Assembly (NCBI RefSeq): GCF_009688945.1
Contig: NZ_AP021874.1
Span: 4,712,001 to 4,776,000, forward strand
DNA: 64,000 bases
Origin: Desulfosarcina alkanivorans
GTDB lineage: Bacteria > Desulfobacterota > Desulfobacteria > Desulfobacterales > Desulfosarcinaceae
Direction: 5' to 3'
Made by a program: the position numbers and the translations under genes. Each line of letters opens with the position of its first letter. Position 1 is the first letter of the stretch. This document shows positions 25,615-34,566 of this stretch, one piece after another. Under the pieces are notes generated by a model. The model searched no databases. It worked only from the letters and a program-made list of their open reading frames with translations, and had not been told where the DNA came from.

Positions 25615-26913
25615 CTACTCCCGGCAGGCCACCCCGGCGGCCAGGGCGTTGTCCAGATCGTCCACAATATCCTGTAGATCCTCGATGCCGACGCTCAGGC
25701 GGATGAAATCCGGGGTGACGCCGGCGGCCAGCTGCTCGGTTTCGCCGAGTTGTTCGTGTGTCGTGGACGCCGGGTGAATGACCAGGCTTTTGGCGTCGCC
25801 GATGTTGGCCAGGTGGCTGAACAGCTGCAGGCTCTCGATGAACTTCACGGCCGACGCCTGCCCCCCCCTGATGCCGAACCCCACCAGCGCCCCCTGCCCC
25901 TTGGGCAGGTATTTGTCCACCAGGTTGTGGGTCGGTGACGATTCCAGGCCGGGATATCGTACCCAGGAGACGCAGTCGTGCGTTTCCAGAAAGCGGGCCA
26001 CGGCCAATCCGTTTTCCGAATGGCGCTGCATTCTCAGGTGCAGGGTTTCCAGCCCCTGGAGGAACATCCAGGCGTTAAACGGGCTCATGGCGGCGCCCAT
26101 GTCCCGCAGGCCCAGCACCCGTGCCCGCAGGATAAAGGCCAGGTTGCCGAAGGTCTCCACGAACTTCAGCCCGTGATAGGCGGGTTCCGGATCGACAAAT
26201 TCGGGAAAACGGCCGGAAGCGGCCCAGTCGAACGTGCCCCCGTCAACGATGATGCCCCCGATGGAGGTGCCGTGCCCGCCGATGAACTTGGTGGCCGAGT
26301 GGATCACGATGGCCGCCCCATGGTCGAAGGGCCGGGTGAGGTAGGGCGTGGTGACCGTGTTGTCCACCACCAGGGGGATCCCGTGGCGCTTTCCGATAGC
26401 GGCAATGGCGTCAATGTCGATGATGTCCAGTTTGGGGTTGCCGATGGTTTCCACAAAAAAGGCCTTGGTCCGGGGGGTGACGGCTTCTTCCCAGGCGTGC
26501 ATGTCATGGGGGGAAACGAAGCGCACGGAGATACCCAGCCGTTTGAGGGTGTGGGAAAACAGGCTCACCGTTCCGCCATAAAGTTCGGCCGAGGCCACGA
26601 TTTCATCACCGGCACGGGCCAGGGTCAGAAGGGTGAGTGACTCCGCCGCCTGACCGGACGCCACCGCCAGGGCGCCCACCCCGCCTTCCAGTTCGGCCAT
26701 CCGTTTTTCCAGCACTTCGGTGGTGGGATTCATGATGCGGGTATAGATGTTGCCGAACTGGCGAAGGCCGAAAAGATCGGCGGCGTGCTGCGTGCTGTCA
26801 AAGGTAAACGAGGAGGTCTGGTACAACGGCACCGCCCGGGAGTGGGTGGTGGCGTCCGGCGTGTGGCCGGCATGGATGGCCTGGGTTGCAAAACCTCTGA
26901 TGAAATCCGTCAT
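25615..26913 (-). CDS. metY: O-acetylhomoserine sulfhydrylase
   Basis: A PLP enzyme of the Cys/Met metabolism family that makes homocysteine from O-acetylhomoserine and sulfide, a route fitted to a sulfide-rich cell. The 432-residue length and the insertions fit MetY rather than the shorter MetB. PLP Lys lies in HSATKFIGGHGTS; YTRIMNPTTEVLEKR and VASGQAAESLTLLTLA are conserved. The upstream leader holds a SAM riboswitch and terminator, so expression should fall when SAM is abundant. Confidence 0.93.
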   Translation of the reverse strand: MTDFIRGFATQAIHAGHTPDATTHSRAVPLYQTSSFTFDSTQHAADLFGLRQFGNIYTRIMNPTTEVLEKRMAELEGGVGALAVASGQAAESLTLLTLARAGDEIVASAELYGGTVSLFSHTLKRLGISVRFVSPHDMHAWEEAVTPRTKAFFVETIGNPKLDIIDIDAIAAIGKRHGIPLVVDNTVTTPYLTRPFDHGAAIVIHSATKFIGGHGTSIGGIIVDGGTFDWAASGRFPEFVDPEPAYHGLKFVETFGNLAFILRARVLGLRDMGAAMSPFNAWMFLQGLETLHLRMQRHSENGLAVARFLETHDCVSWVRYPGLESSPTHNLVDKYLPKGQGALVGFGIRGGQASAVKFIESLQLFSHLANIGDAKSLVIHPASTTHEQLGETEQLAAGVTPDFIRLSVGIEDLQDIVDDLDNALAAGVACRE

Positions 26914-26961
26914 TATCGTCTCTCCTGTTCACGCCCGGCCGGGCTGTTTGCGCTGGTATAC

Positions 26962-27003
26962 AAAAAAACCGCTTCCTTGGGGAAAGGCAGCGGTAAGCGG
27001 TTT
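26962..27003 (-). terminator. Expression-platform terminator of the SAM riboswitch
   Basis: On the minus strand AAACCGCTT (27003-26995) pairs with AAGCGGTTT (26974-26966), followed by seven T. It lies between the aptamer and metY and would end transcription when the aptamer is bound. Confidence 0.8.
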
Positions 27004-27021
27004 GCCCCGTCGATGGGGCCG

Positions 27022-27121
27022 CATGTTTCCCGTTCGGGCTGGATTTGGCACCTTGAGTCACGTTGTTGCAGGTTGCCGGGCGGTCCGAGGGCCAGGTCCC
27101 TACCGCCTCTCTTCATGATGG
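27022..27121 (-). ncRNA. SAM riboswitch upstream of metY
   Basis: Read on the minus strand, the leader shows the SAM-I-type core: GAAGAGAGGCGG, GGGACCTGGCCC, CGCCCGGCAACC and AAGGTGCCAA, in the right order and spacing, with CATG halves closing the outer helix. It is followed by a terminator and then metY, a standard SAM-repressed methionine gene. SAM-I versus the related SAM-IV class was not resolved. Confidence 0.85.
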
Positions 27122-27131
27122 TTCGGAACAG

Positions 27132-27159
27132 AAGCTAATGGGACAAGACGGATTGTCAA
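27132..27159 (-). promoter_or_regulatory. Promoter for the metY riboswitch transcript
   Basis: On the minus strand TTGACA (27159-27154) and TAGCTT (27137-27132) are 16 bp apart and sit just before the aptamer. The -35 is perfect, the -10 is weak. Confidence 0.45.
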
Positions 27160-27169
27160 GGGGAAGGGG

Positions 27170-28018
27170 TCAGTCGGTTTCCATGAACCCCTGAATTTTA
27201 CGCTGGAAGCCTTTGTAAGCGATCATCAGGCTTTTGATCTGCTGTTTATCGGGAAAGAAATCATTGAAGACATCCTGAACCACATGGTAGGCCAGACGGT
27301 CCACGCCGATGCCCGTATCCACCATCATGGCCACTGTGTCGGCCAGGTAGAGGGTGGCCGTGGCCGGATCGTTCCACGATGCGGGGTTGGTCAGGTGGTG
27401 GTTTTCGATCATGTAGATCATGTGCGGGCTGAATTGCCACTGTTTGGCGATGATGCCGCCCAGGGTGGTGTGGTCCATGCCGAGAACTTCGTTTTCGGCC
27501 TCCACGAAACTCAAGCCCTTCCGGGACACCAACTCCTGGATGGCGTCGAGCCGGTCGGCGACGAATTCGTGCAGAACCACCTTGCCGATATCCTTGAGCA
27601 GGGCGGCCGTATAAATGGCCGGCAGGCTCATCAGTTCCTGCTCCCCGGCGATCGTTCGGGCGACCATGGCCCCGGCCACACTCTGGCGCCACAGGTCCCC
27701 TTTGGCCAGACCATACCCCTTCTGGGAACGGTTCAGGTTCCCGGACAGGTTCTGGGCCAGCACCATTTCCACGACCTGCTGCAGACCCAGCATGGCCACC
27801 GACTGCTGAACGGAATCGACCTTGACCGGCAGGCCCATGCTGGCGGAATTGACCGTCTTCAGCAGGTTGGCAGTGATGGCAGGGTCCCGCTCGACCACTT
27901 CCACCAGGTCGCTCAGGGAGGTGTCCGGGTCATCGGCCAGGTCGAGGACCTTGTGAATGACCATGGGGATGGGGTCCAATTGATTCACTTTTTTCAATAT
28001 GCCGGCGAGACTGTCCAT
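27170..28018 (-). CDS. HDOD-domain signalling protein
   Basis: A 282-residue single-domain HDOD protein, a family related to HD hydrolases but lacking their metal-binding pattern and found in regulatory and motility circuits. Typical stretches are LDPIPMVIHKVLDLADDPD, VVERDPAITANLLKTVNSA, VQQSVAMLGLQQVVEMVLA and AALLKDIGKVVLHEF. No attached sensory or output domain is present. The ATG at 28018 is preferred over 28069, since the family similarity begins there. Confidence 0.8.
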   Translation of the reverse strand: MDSLAGILKKVNQLDPIPMVIHKVLDLADDPDTSLSDLVEVVERDPAITANLLKTVNSASMGLPVKVDSVQQSVAMLGLQQVVEMVLAQNLSGNLNRSQKGYGLAKGDLWRQSVAGAMVARTIAGEQELMSLPAIYTAALLKDIGKVVLHEFVADRLDAIQELVSRKGLSFVEAENEVLGMDHTTLGGIIAKQWQFSPHMIYMIENHHLTNPASWNDPATATLYLADTVAMMVDTGIGVDRLAYHVVQDVFNDFFPDKQQIKSLMIAYKGFQRKIQGFMETD

Positions 28019-28178
28019 AATTCTCAAGGTCCTTTGCGCTGTCGGTCTGTGCCCATCCCAACCGGCCAATTCGCCTGAAGGTGAACAACCGCCGGTTCGT
28101 GGCCGATGGGAAGACGATCGGGTTCTTTGATCATCATCGGTTTTTTTTGGCCGGGCATTAGCACTTTTTTCCGGTGGG

Positions 28179-28784
28179 CTATCCTGGAAACGGATCGAGA
28201 AGGTGTGCCCGGCCTTCCACCAAGGCGGCTGCCAGCAGCAGAGGGAGAACGACGAGGAAGAAGGCCCGGTTGGCCTGTTTCCAGCGATGCAGGTAGGTTC
28301 CCGGAAGCCGGTCGAATCGATACCCTGCCCCGCGCCAGAAACCCACGCCCCAGGCCGTCATCATGGCAGGCCATTCGAAGATGCCGTGGGGTACCAGCAT
28401 GGCGACGGCATCATGAAGGGAGGGGCCGCCGGCGATCCCTATCAGCCACCCCAGTATCAGGCCGTTGGCCATGGCGTTGACCATCGGAAAAAGGCCCCAC
28501 AGGCTCACCAGGCACATGGCGACATAGGTGGCCGCCAGGTTGTGGAGAAAGAGCGAAAAAATGAAATCCGCGCCCTGCTTGCCCTCGAATTTATCGGCCA
28601 GGCTGCCGGCCGCCTGCTTCAAAAAGTCCAGATGGTCGGCAAAAAGCCACCCTCCCGCACAGCCTGCGGCATAAACGAGCAGGGCAATCAGAATCCCCAG
28701 GCGGGCCTGGTGGAGGGTCGACCAGGCGGCGACGTATTGACGTTTCAATCGTTTGGTTTCCCATCGTGTCATTGGGCATGCCAT
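28179..28784 (-). CDS. SpoIIM-like (stage II sporulation protein M family) membrane protein
   Basis: A 201-residue protein with about five membrane spans resembling the SpoIIM/DUF95 family, which is widespread outside spore formers and has no settled role there. The conserved core reads FLHNLAATYVAMCLVSLWGLFPMVNAMANGLILGWLIG, with HGIFEWPAMM as the family hallmark. An alternative ATG lies at 28772. No sporulation gene is in the window. Confidence 0.72.
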   Translation of the reverse strand: MACPMTRWETKRLKRQYVAAWSTLHQARLGILIALLVYAAGCAGGWLFADHLDFLKQAAGSLADKFEGKQGADFIFSLFLHNLAATYVAMCLVSLWGLFPMVNAMANGLILGWLIGIAGGPSLHDAVAMLVPHGIFEWPAMMTAWGVGFWRGAGYRFDRLPGTYLHRWKQANRAFFLVVLPLLLAAALVEGRAHLLDPFPG

Positions 28785-28979
28785 CCCATCGAGGTGCCCC
28801 GGTCAGGTCATGTCAGCGTTGGGCGATGCTCCCGTTCCCGGCAGGTTCCCGCGCCTGCCGCCGACGATAATGACGGCCCGCCTCGATCCCGATCCGATGG
28901 TCGCCACGGGTTTGGCGTTGCTGGTTGAATGATTATTTTTATCCGCGAACGATCTGTTGATGCTTACAAAGGAGACCCC

Positions 28980-29882
28980 ATGATCCGTCTTGGCCTCTGT
29001 TGTATTTTTCGTGAGGAACCCATCAAATTCCGGCGTACCACGGCCAAATATCTGCTGTCGCTTTCCGACGGCGCGCGGGCTGACCATCTGGCCGCCATCT
29101 GCATGGAAAATGCGGATGCGTTGTACCGGTCCCTGGAATTCTGTGCCGACAAGGGCATCGGCGCCTTCCGGATCAACAGCCAGATTCTTCCCGTCAAGAC
29201 CCACCCCGCCGCCGGGTACGACCTGGAGGATCTGCCGGATGGAGAGCGGATCATCCGGCGCTTCAAGCAGTGCGGGACGTTCAGCCGGAAAAACCATATC
29301 CGGACGTCTTTTCACCCGGACCAGTTTCTGGTGCTTTCCTCGCCGAATGCCGGTGTGGTCCAGCGGTCGGTGGCGGATCTGGAATACCATGCCCAGGTGG
29401 CCCGTTGGGTGGCCGCCGACGTTATCACGATTCACGGTGGCGGGGCATACGGCGACAAGCCGGCGGCCTTGGCGCGGCTGGCGTCGGTGATCGACCGGCT
29501 TTCCCGGGAGGTTAAAACCCGTCTGGCCCTGGAAAACGATGACCGGGTGTACACGCCGACGGACCTGCTGCCCGTGTGCGCCAAAACCGGGATTCCCCTG
29601 GTCTACGACCTGCACCACCACCGCTGCCTGCCCGACGGAAAAGGGGTGGATGAGATGACCCGCGCGGCCATGGCCACTTGGAACCGGGAACCGCTCTTTC
29701 ATCTTTCCAGCCCGCTCAACGGTTGGGGTAACGGCCCGAGCCGGCCCCATCACGATTTTATCGAGCCGGGCGATTTCCCCGACGGATGGCGGAATCTTGA
29801 CCTGACGGTGGATGTGGAAGCCAAGGCCAAGGAACTGGCGGTGCTGCGATTGAAAGCGGAACTGGCAACCACGGGGTCGTAA
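28980..29882 (+). CDS. uvdE: UV damage endonuclease UvdE
   Basis: UvdE nicks DNA 5' to UV photoproducts and other lesions. The 300-residue TIM-barrel protein shows metal-binding His/Glu motifs of the family: RTSFHPDQFLVLSS, ITIHGGGAYGDK, LALENDDRVYTP, YDLHHHRCLP, PLFHLSSPLNGW and HHDFIEPGDF. AAAGGAG precedes the ATG at 28980. It is divergent from the SpoIIM-like gene and convergent with the GntR gene; no SOS-type box was noticed. Confidence 0.88.
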   Translation: MIRLGLCCIFREEPIKFRRTTAKYLLSLSDGARADHLAAICMENADALYRSLEFCADKGIGAFRINSQILPVKTHPAAGYDLEDLPDGERIIRRFKQCGTFSRKNHIRTSFHPDQFLVLSSPNAGVVQRSVADLEYHAQVARWVAADVITIHGGGAYGDKPAALARLASVIDRLSREVKTRLALENDDRVYTPTDLLPVCAKTGIPLVYDLHHHRCLPDGKGVDEMTRAAMATWNREPLFHLSSPLNGWGNGPSRPHHDFIEPGDFPDGWRNLDLTVDVEAKAKELAVLRLKAELATTGS

Positions 29883-30578
29883 TCAGAAACCGGCCTTGTC
29901 CTTTTCCTTCATCAGGCGTTCCAGTCCGCCGAGCACATGCTTTTTTACGCTCTTGATATGCCGGGAGAGGACGCTTTTTGCGCCTTCCAGGTGGTTGTCG
30001 CGAATGTGATCGAACAATTCCTTGTGAGCGGTGTCCGCCTTTTCCATCGAGGTGGAAAAAAGGATGTTTCCTCCGTATTTGAGATAGAGCAGGTCGAAGA
30101 GCAGACGCAGGGTCTGGTGCTGCACCCGGTTGCCGGACAGGGCGGCCAGGGTCAGGTGAAAGTCCATGTCCCTGAGCAGGCGGTCATACAGGTAGATTTC
30201 CCGTGACGCCTCAAGGTGTGCCTCCAGTGCCGCGGCCAGCCGGTCGATGGCCCCGGTGTCCAGCCGTGCCAGGGTCCGCGGCAGCAGTGCCAGTTCGATC
30301 TGTTCCCGAAAATCGTAGATTTCCTCCACTTCCTGAATGCTGACCGGCTCGGTATAGTAACCCCGGTGGCGTTCATGACGAACCAGCCCCTGGAATTCAA
30401 GCCACTTCAACGCCTGGATCACCGGCGTCTGGCTCATGCCCAGTCGTTCGGCCAGGTCCCGGTAGGCGATTTTCTGCCCGGGAACGATTTCGTTGTGGAA
30501 GAGCATCCGCCGAATGCCCTGGTAGGCCTTGTGCGTGTGTCCGGCATCGGGAGCCTGCTTTGTTTTTGAACGGGGCAT
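29883..30578 (-). CDS. GntR-family transcriptional regulator, FCD type
   Basis: A 231-residue regulator with an N-terminal winged helix (about 15-80, including YRDLAERLGMSQTPVIQALKWL) and a C-terminal all-helical FCD ligand domain (about 95-220) with the metal-site pattern RDMDFHLTLAALSGN and HIRDNHLEGAKSVLSRHI. The ATG at 30578 has GGGAG 7 bp upstream. An inverted repeat about 75 bp upstream is a candidate autoregulatory operator. Ligand unknown. Confidence 0.85.
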   Translation of the reverse strand: MPRSKTKQAPDAGHTHKAYQGIRRMLFHNEIVPGQKIAYRDLAERLGMSQTPVIQALKWLEFQGLVRHERHRGYYTEPVSIQEVEEIYDFREQIELALLPRTLARLDTGAIDRLAAALEAHLEASREIYLYDRLLRDMDFHLTLAALSGNRVQHQTLRLLFDLLYLKYGGNILFSTSMEKADTAHKELFDHIRDNHLEGAKSVLSRHIKSVKKHVLGGLERLMKEKDKAGF

Positions 30579-30652
30579 ATCGTGCTCCCTGGGAAAAACG
30601 GTCCCATCGCCGGGTGTGGGCATGCGATGGCCGGTGGGTTCAGCAACATAAG

Positions 30653-30676
30653 ATTTGATCAATTATTTGATTAAAT
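30653..30676. promoter_or_regulatory. Candidate operator of the GntR regulator
   Basis: ATTTGATC and GATTAAAT form an inverted repeat (7 of 8 positions) separated by 8 bp in an AT-rich patch between the regulator and the gene upstream of it. The spacing and location suit a dimeric GntR/FCD site. Confidence 0.4.
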
Positions 30677-30696
30677 AAAAGCGGAGGGGTTGTCAA

Positions 30697-31440
30697 TTAT
30701 TTTAGCGAAAAGCGCCAGGCACAATACCACTCCTCCGGGTGTTCGTCCGGGGGGCAGCCGATGCATTCGGTTTGAATGCGGTCATCGATGGCGCTGGCAA
30801 AATAGGTGTATTCCACCAGACCGGCGGATTTGCAGGGGTAGTCGGGCAAATTTTTACCTTTCCGGGCCACCTGGACACGGCATTCGTTCATGCGGAAAAT
30901 GAACGCGTCAGGCCCGTCGTCGGTAAAGGACTGAACGTTAATCCGGGCATAGACGCGAAAACCCAGGGCCTTTTTCAGCCCTTCCAGGCCGGGATGGTCG
31001 CCGAGTCCTAAAAACTGTTTGATGGACCACGCCTCGAAAGGGGAAAAGTGCGCCCAGCAGGAGTCGTTGCAGCGCTTGGCGTCGTTCATGCCGCTGGTGA
31101 ATTCCACGGACTGAAACCATACCCCGTCATTGGCCAGCCAGTTGATGGCTGCACCGTCCAGCAGCGCCAGCAGGTCTTTCTTCTCCATGTCCAGCAGCGG
31201 TTTGGGAACGCCGTCGTGCATGTCGAACCCCAGGATTTTTGACAGCCGGTTGAGCTGAATGCCGATGCTTTTTTTAGAGGCCACGGAGAGGGCGTCCAGC
31301 GCCTTGTCCATGCCCATCTGGTGGCGGATTTCGGTGAACCAGAGCGCGTAGTGGATAATGGTCCGGTGCATGACGTCCATAACGAGGCGGGCGGTCTGCG
31401 TGTGGTCTAAATCCTCGGTGGTCCTGATGGTGTCTGCCAT
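30697..31440 (-). CDS. DUF6125-like / ATC hydrolase-like protein
   Basis: A 247-residue soluble protein resembling the DUF6125 / L-2-amino-thiazoline-4-carboxylic acid hydrolase-like group, which is common in anaerobes and poorly characterised. The second half holds several conserved Cys: AKRCNDSCWAHF, RMNECRVQVARK, DYPCKSAGLVEYTYFA, TECIGCPPDEHP and EEWYCAW. The Cys cluster suggests metal or cofactor binding. It lies directly upstream of the GntR gene on the same strand, so the regulator may control it. Confidence 0.65.
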   Translation of the reverse strand: MADTIRTTEDLDHTQTARLVMDVMHRTIIHYALWFTEIRHQMGMDKALDALSVASKKSIGIQLNRLSKILGFDMHDGVPKPLLDMEKKDLLALLDGAAINWLANDGVWFQSVEFTSGMNDAKRCNDSCWAHFSPFEAWSIKQFLGLGDHPGLEGLKKALGFRVYARINVQSFTDDGPDAFIFRMNECRVQVARKGKNLPDYPCKSAGLVEYTYFASAIDDRIQTECIGCPPDEHPEEWYCAWRFSLK

Positions 31441-31775
31441 AAGAGGCTCCTTTCATCGATAACGGTTTCCATGCTTGATCGGGGTGCCGGCCATCCATGG
31501 GCACTGTATGGAAAGGCCCGTTTGAAGTCAAGCATTACGAACAAAAGCCCATAACAGACCCCCTGCCGTTGTTCACCGGCGGGTCGACCATTTCATGATG
31601 CGCCCCTTTGATTTCACCCCGCACGAATGCGATTTTTTGCCCCACACCGCCCATTCGCATTGCCTTCTTTACATTATTTGCGATTTCAGCTATTTTGGAA
31701 AGCTTAACAATAATTCAGGATACGCCCTGGCTGAAACACCACATCTGTTGACGATCCGGAAGCGGAAATGCTTTG
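31441..31775 (+). promoter_or_regulatory. Upstream region of the mla operon
   Basis: The 335-bp divergent spacer holds a candidate promoter for the mla operon: TTTACA (31668-31673), 17 bp, TATTTT (31691-31696). No gene is seen in it. Confidence 0.4.
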
Positions 31776-32579
31776 ATGGCCCAATCAACCACAACCACCG
31801 ACATGCTGGCCGGTCTCGGCCGAATGGCCATTGCTCCCGTTCAGGAACTGGGACGGGTGGCGATCTTCTTTTTCCGGGGATTCCTGCATCTTTTTTCTTT
31901 TCCCCTCCAGGCGGACAAAATTATCGACCAGGTCTACTTTATCGGCATGAAGTCGGTGTTCGTCATCTGCCTGACCGGTGCCTTTACGGGGATGGTGCTG
32001 GGACTGCAGGGCTACTACACCCTGGTGAAGTTCGGTTCGGAAGGTCTGCTCGGGGCGGCGGTGGCCCTGAGTCTCATCCGGGAAATGGGCCCGGTGCTGA
32101 CGGCCATCATGATCGTGGCGCGGGCCGGGTCGGCCATGGCTGCGGAGATCGGTATCATGCGTATTTCCGAACAGATCGACGCCCTGGAGACCATGGACAT
32201 CAATCCCGTCCGATTCCTGTTCAGTCCCCGGCTGGGGGCTGCGCTGATCAGCTTTCCCTTCCTCACGGCCATTTTTGATGTGGTGGGCATCATGGGCGGC
32301 TACCTGACCGGCTCGCTCCTGCTGGGTATCAATTCCGGACTTTATTTCAGCCGCGTGGAGTCCAGCGTGCTGATGGAAGACATCAACGGCGGCTTTGTCA
32401 AGGCTTTCTGTTTTGCTGCCATCGTGGTGACCATCTGCTGTTTTCAGGGATATACGACCCACATGCGCAAGGAGGGGTTCGGTGCCAAGGGGGTCAGCCT
32501 GTCGACCACATCGGCGGTGGTCATCTCCTGCGTGATGATCCTGGTGGCCGACTATGTGTTGACCTCGTTTTTGCTGTGA
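31776..32579 (+). CDS. mlaE: Mla ABC transporter permease MlaE
   Basis: Inner-membrane permease of the Mla phospholipid transport system, which keeps the outer membrane asymmetric. The 267-residue protein has five to six spans and family motifs GMVLGLQGYYTL, IREMGPVLTAIMIVARAGSAMAAEIGIM and ISEQIDALETMDINPVRFL. ATG 31776 is used; a TTG lies one codon earlier. First gene of mlaEFDCA. Confidence 0.92.
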   Translation: MAQSTTTTDMLAGLGRMAIAPVQELGRVAIFFFRGFLHLFSFPLQADKIIDQVYFIGMKSVFVICLTGAFTGMVLGLQGYYTLVKFGSEGLLGAAVALSLIREMGPVLTAIMIVARAGSAMAAEIGIMRISEQIDALETMDINPVRFLFSPRLGAALISFPFLTAIFDVVGIMGGYLTGSLLLGINSGLYFSRVESSVLMEDINGGFVKAFCFAAIVVTICCFQGYTTHMRKEGFGAKGVSLSTTSAVVISCVMILVADYVLTSFLL

Positions 32580-32586
32580 GCAGACC

Positions 32587-33357
32587 ATGACCGTACCGTT
32601 GATTCAATTTGACCGGGTATTCAAAAGCTTTGGCGACAATGCCGTGCTCAAGGGGGTGGACCTGTCCATCTACCGGGGAGAGGTAACGGCCATCATCGGA
32701 AAGAGCGGCATCGGCAAAAGTGTTCTGCTCAAGCACATCATCGGCCTTTTGGAACCTGACCGGGGGCAGATCCTGTTCGACGGCCAGGCGCTCAAGGCCA
32801 TGGGCGTGGCCCAGCGCAAGGCCGCCAGGATGAAGTTCAGCTACATGTTCCAGGGAACGGCCCTGTTCGATTCCATGACGGTATACGAAAATGTGGCGTT
32901 GCCCCTCAAGGAGAAGGGTCGCATGCCCTTTCATGAAATAACCAACCGTGTCCGGGACAAACTGACCCAGCTGGACCTGGCGGGCATCGAAGACAAATAC
33001 CCGTCCCAGCTTTCCGGCGGCATGAAAAAGCGCGTTGCCATGGCGCGGGCCCTGGTGACGGATCCGGAAATCGTCCTTTTTGACGAGCCCACCACGGGGC
33101 TGGATCCCGTCCGCAAGAACGCGGCCCACGCCATGATTTCCGAATACCAGAAGGCCTTCGGCTTTACCGGGGTCATGGTCAGCCATGAGATTCCCGATGT
33201 CTTCTACATTTCCCAGCGCATCGCCATGCTGGACCAGGGACGGATCGTCTTTCAGGGCAGCCCGGATGCGATCCGCAACAGCACCGAACCGGTGATCCGG
33301 CAGTTTATCCGGGGCCAGGATCCGGAGACCATGACCGCTGCATCGAGCCAGCATTAA
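32587..33357 (+). CDS. mlaF: Mla ABC transporter ATP-binding protein MlaF
   Basis: ATPase of the Mla lipid transporter. The 256-residue protein has Walker A GKSGIGKSV, ABC signature LSGGMKKRVAMARAL, Walker B IVLFDEPTTGLDP and switch His in VSHEIPD. It follows mlaE by 7 bp. Confidence 0.93.
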   Translation: MTVPLIQFDRVFKSFGDNAVLKGVDLSIYRGEVTAIIGKSGIGKSVLLKHIIGLLEPDRGQILFDGQALKAMGVAQRKAARMKFSYMFQGTALFDSMTVYENVALPLKEKGRMPFHEITNRVRDKLTQLDLAGIEDKYPSQLSGGMKKRVAMARALVTDPEIVLFDEPTTGLDPVRKNAAHAMISEYQKAFGFTGVMVSHEIPDVFYISQRIAMLDQGRIVFQGSPDAIRNSTEPVIRQFIRGQDPETMTAASSQH

Positions 33358-33400
33358 CAGGAACAGCCGCATCGGATGGCGTTGCGGCTGCGGAGGCAAT

Positions 33401-33853
33401 ATGAAAAAGACGTCTGTTGAAACCGCGGTGGGCGTGTTCGTTCTCATCGGTATGATCAGCGTGGCATACCTCACGGTCAAGCTGGGAAAAATGGAGTGGT
33501 TCGGTGACGATTATTACACGCTCGATGCACGCTTCGATTCGGTTTCGGGCCTGAAGTCCGGAGCTCAGGTGGACATGGCCGGTGTAGAAATCGGTCAGGT
33601 GGCCGATATCCGTCTTGACAATGAACTCCAGGTGGCCATAGTCCGCCTGAAGGTCAGAAAGGGCGTGATGCTGACCGATGACGTCATTGCATCGGTCAAA
33701 ACCTCCGGGCTTATCGGAGACAAGTACATCAAATTGACGCCGGGCGGTTCGGACCGGATACTCAAATCCGGGGATCTGATCATTGAAACCGAATCGGCCC
33801 TGGACATCGAAGAGCTGGTCAGCAAATATGTTTTCGGTGATGCCGGAGACTAA
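33401..33853 (+). CDS. mlaD: Mla MCE-domain protein MlaD
   Basis: A single-span membrane protein whose MCE domain forms the hexameric lipid channel of the Mla complex. The 150-residue chain has an N-terminal anchor (about 7-28) and one MCE domain with ARFDSVSGLKSGAQVDMAGVEIG, then TSGLIGDKYIKLTPGG. A short C-terminal tail completes the usual MlaD length. Confidence 0.92.
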   Translation: MKKTSVETAVGVFVLIGMISVAYLTVKLGKMEWFGDDYYTLDARFDSVSGLKSGAQVDMAGVEIGQVADIRLDNELQVAIVRLKVRKGVMLTDDVIASVKTSGLIGDKYIKLTPGGSDRILKSGDLIIETESALDIEELVSKYVFGDAGD

Positions 33854-33871
33854 GGAACCACGGAGGCGGTT

Positions 33872-34501
33872 ATGATTGGTAAAGGTATAGCCGGTGCATG
33901 GATGGTTGTCGTGCTGATGGTGTTCCCGGTACTGGCGGTATCCATGGAGCCCATGGCGGTCGTCAAGGCGCCCATCGACGCCGTCATTGCGATTCTCAAC
34001 GATCCCCGTTACCGGGTGGCGGACACCCGCCTGGTGCAGCGGGACGAAATCTGGAAAAGCGTCAAACCGATGTTCGATTTCGAAGAGATCTCCAGGCGGG
34101 CCGTGGCGCGCAACTGGCGAAAATTTGCCGATGCGGAAAAGGTTGCCTTCACCGATGTTTTCTCCCGGTTTCTGGGCAACACCTACATCGATAAAATCCA
34201 GGGCGAGTACCACAACGAGCAGATCGTCTACCTCGGGCAGAACTTTCATTCGGACGTCTACGCCGAAGTCAGAACCACGATCGTCAGGGAGACGGTCGAG
34301 ATTCCGGTGAATTACCGGATGCGCAGGGGCGCTGACGGCCAGTGGAAGGTGTATGATGTGATTGTCGAGGGCGTCAGCCTGGTCAAAAATTATCGCACGC
34401 AGTTTGCCAGTATCCTCAGGAAGGAAAAACCCGCCCAGCTCATCGAGCGGCTGAACAAAAAGCTGGCGGAACAAAACAGGCAGCTGGCCGAAGACGGCTA
34501 A
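33872..34501 (+). CDS. mlaC: Mla periplasmic lipid carrier MlaC
   Basis: Soluble periplasmic shuttle that carries phospholipid between MlaA and MlaD. The 209-residue chain has a signal peptide (about 1-25) and the MlaC/Ttg2D fold, with FDFEEISRRAVARNWRKF, YRMRRGADGQWKVYDVIVEG and VSLVKNYRTQFASIL conserved. It starts 18 bp after mlaD. Confidence 0.92.
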   Translation: MIGKGIAGAWMVVVLMVFPVLAVSMEPMAVVKAPIDAVIAILNDPRYRVADTRLVQRDEIWKSVKPMFDFEEISRRAVARNWRKFADAEKVAFTDVFSRFLGNTYIDKIQGEYHNEQIVYLGQNFHSDVYAEVRTTIVRETVEIPVNYRMRRGADGQWKVYDVIVEGVSLVKNYRTQFASILRKEKPAQLIERLNKKLAEQNRQLAEDG

Positions 34502-34566
34502 TCATGGTTCGGCGCCGCGGTCCTCGGTTTTTCCCGAAACAAACGATCATACACAGCGAATAACTC

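Noticed and set aside
28803..29753. A 316-codon minus-strand frame opposite uvdE
   Set aside because: The plus strand has all UvdE motifs and a good ribosome site.
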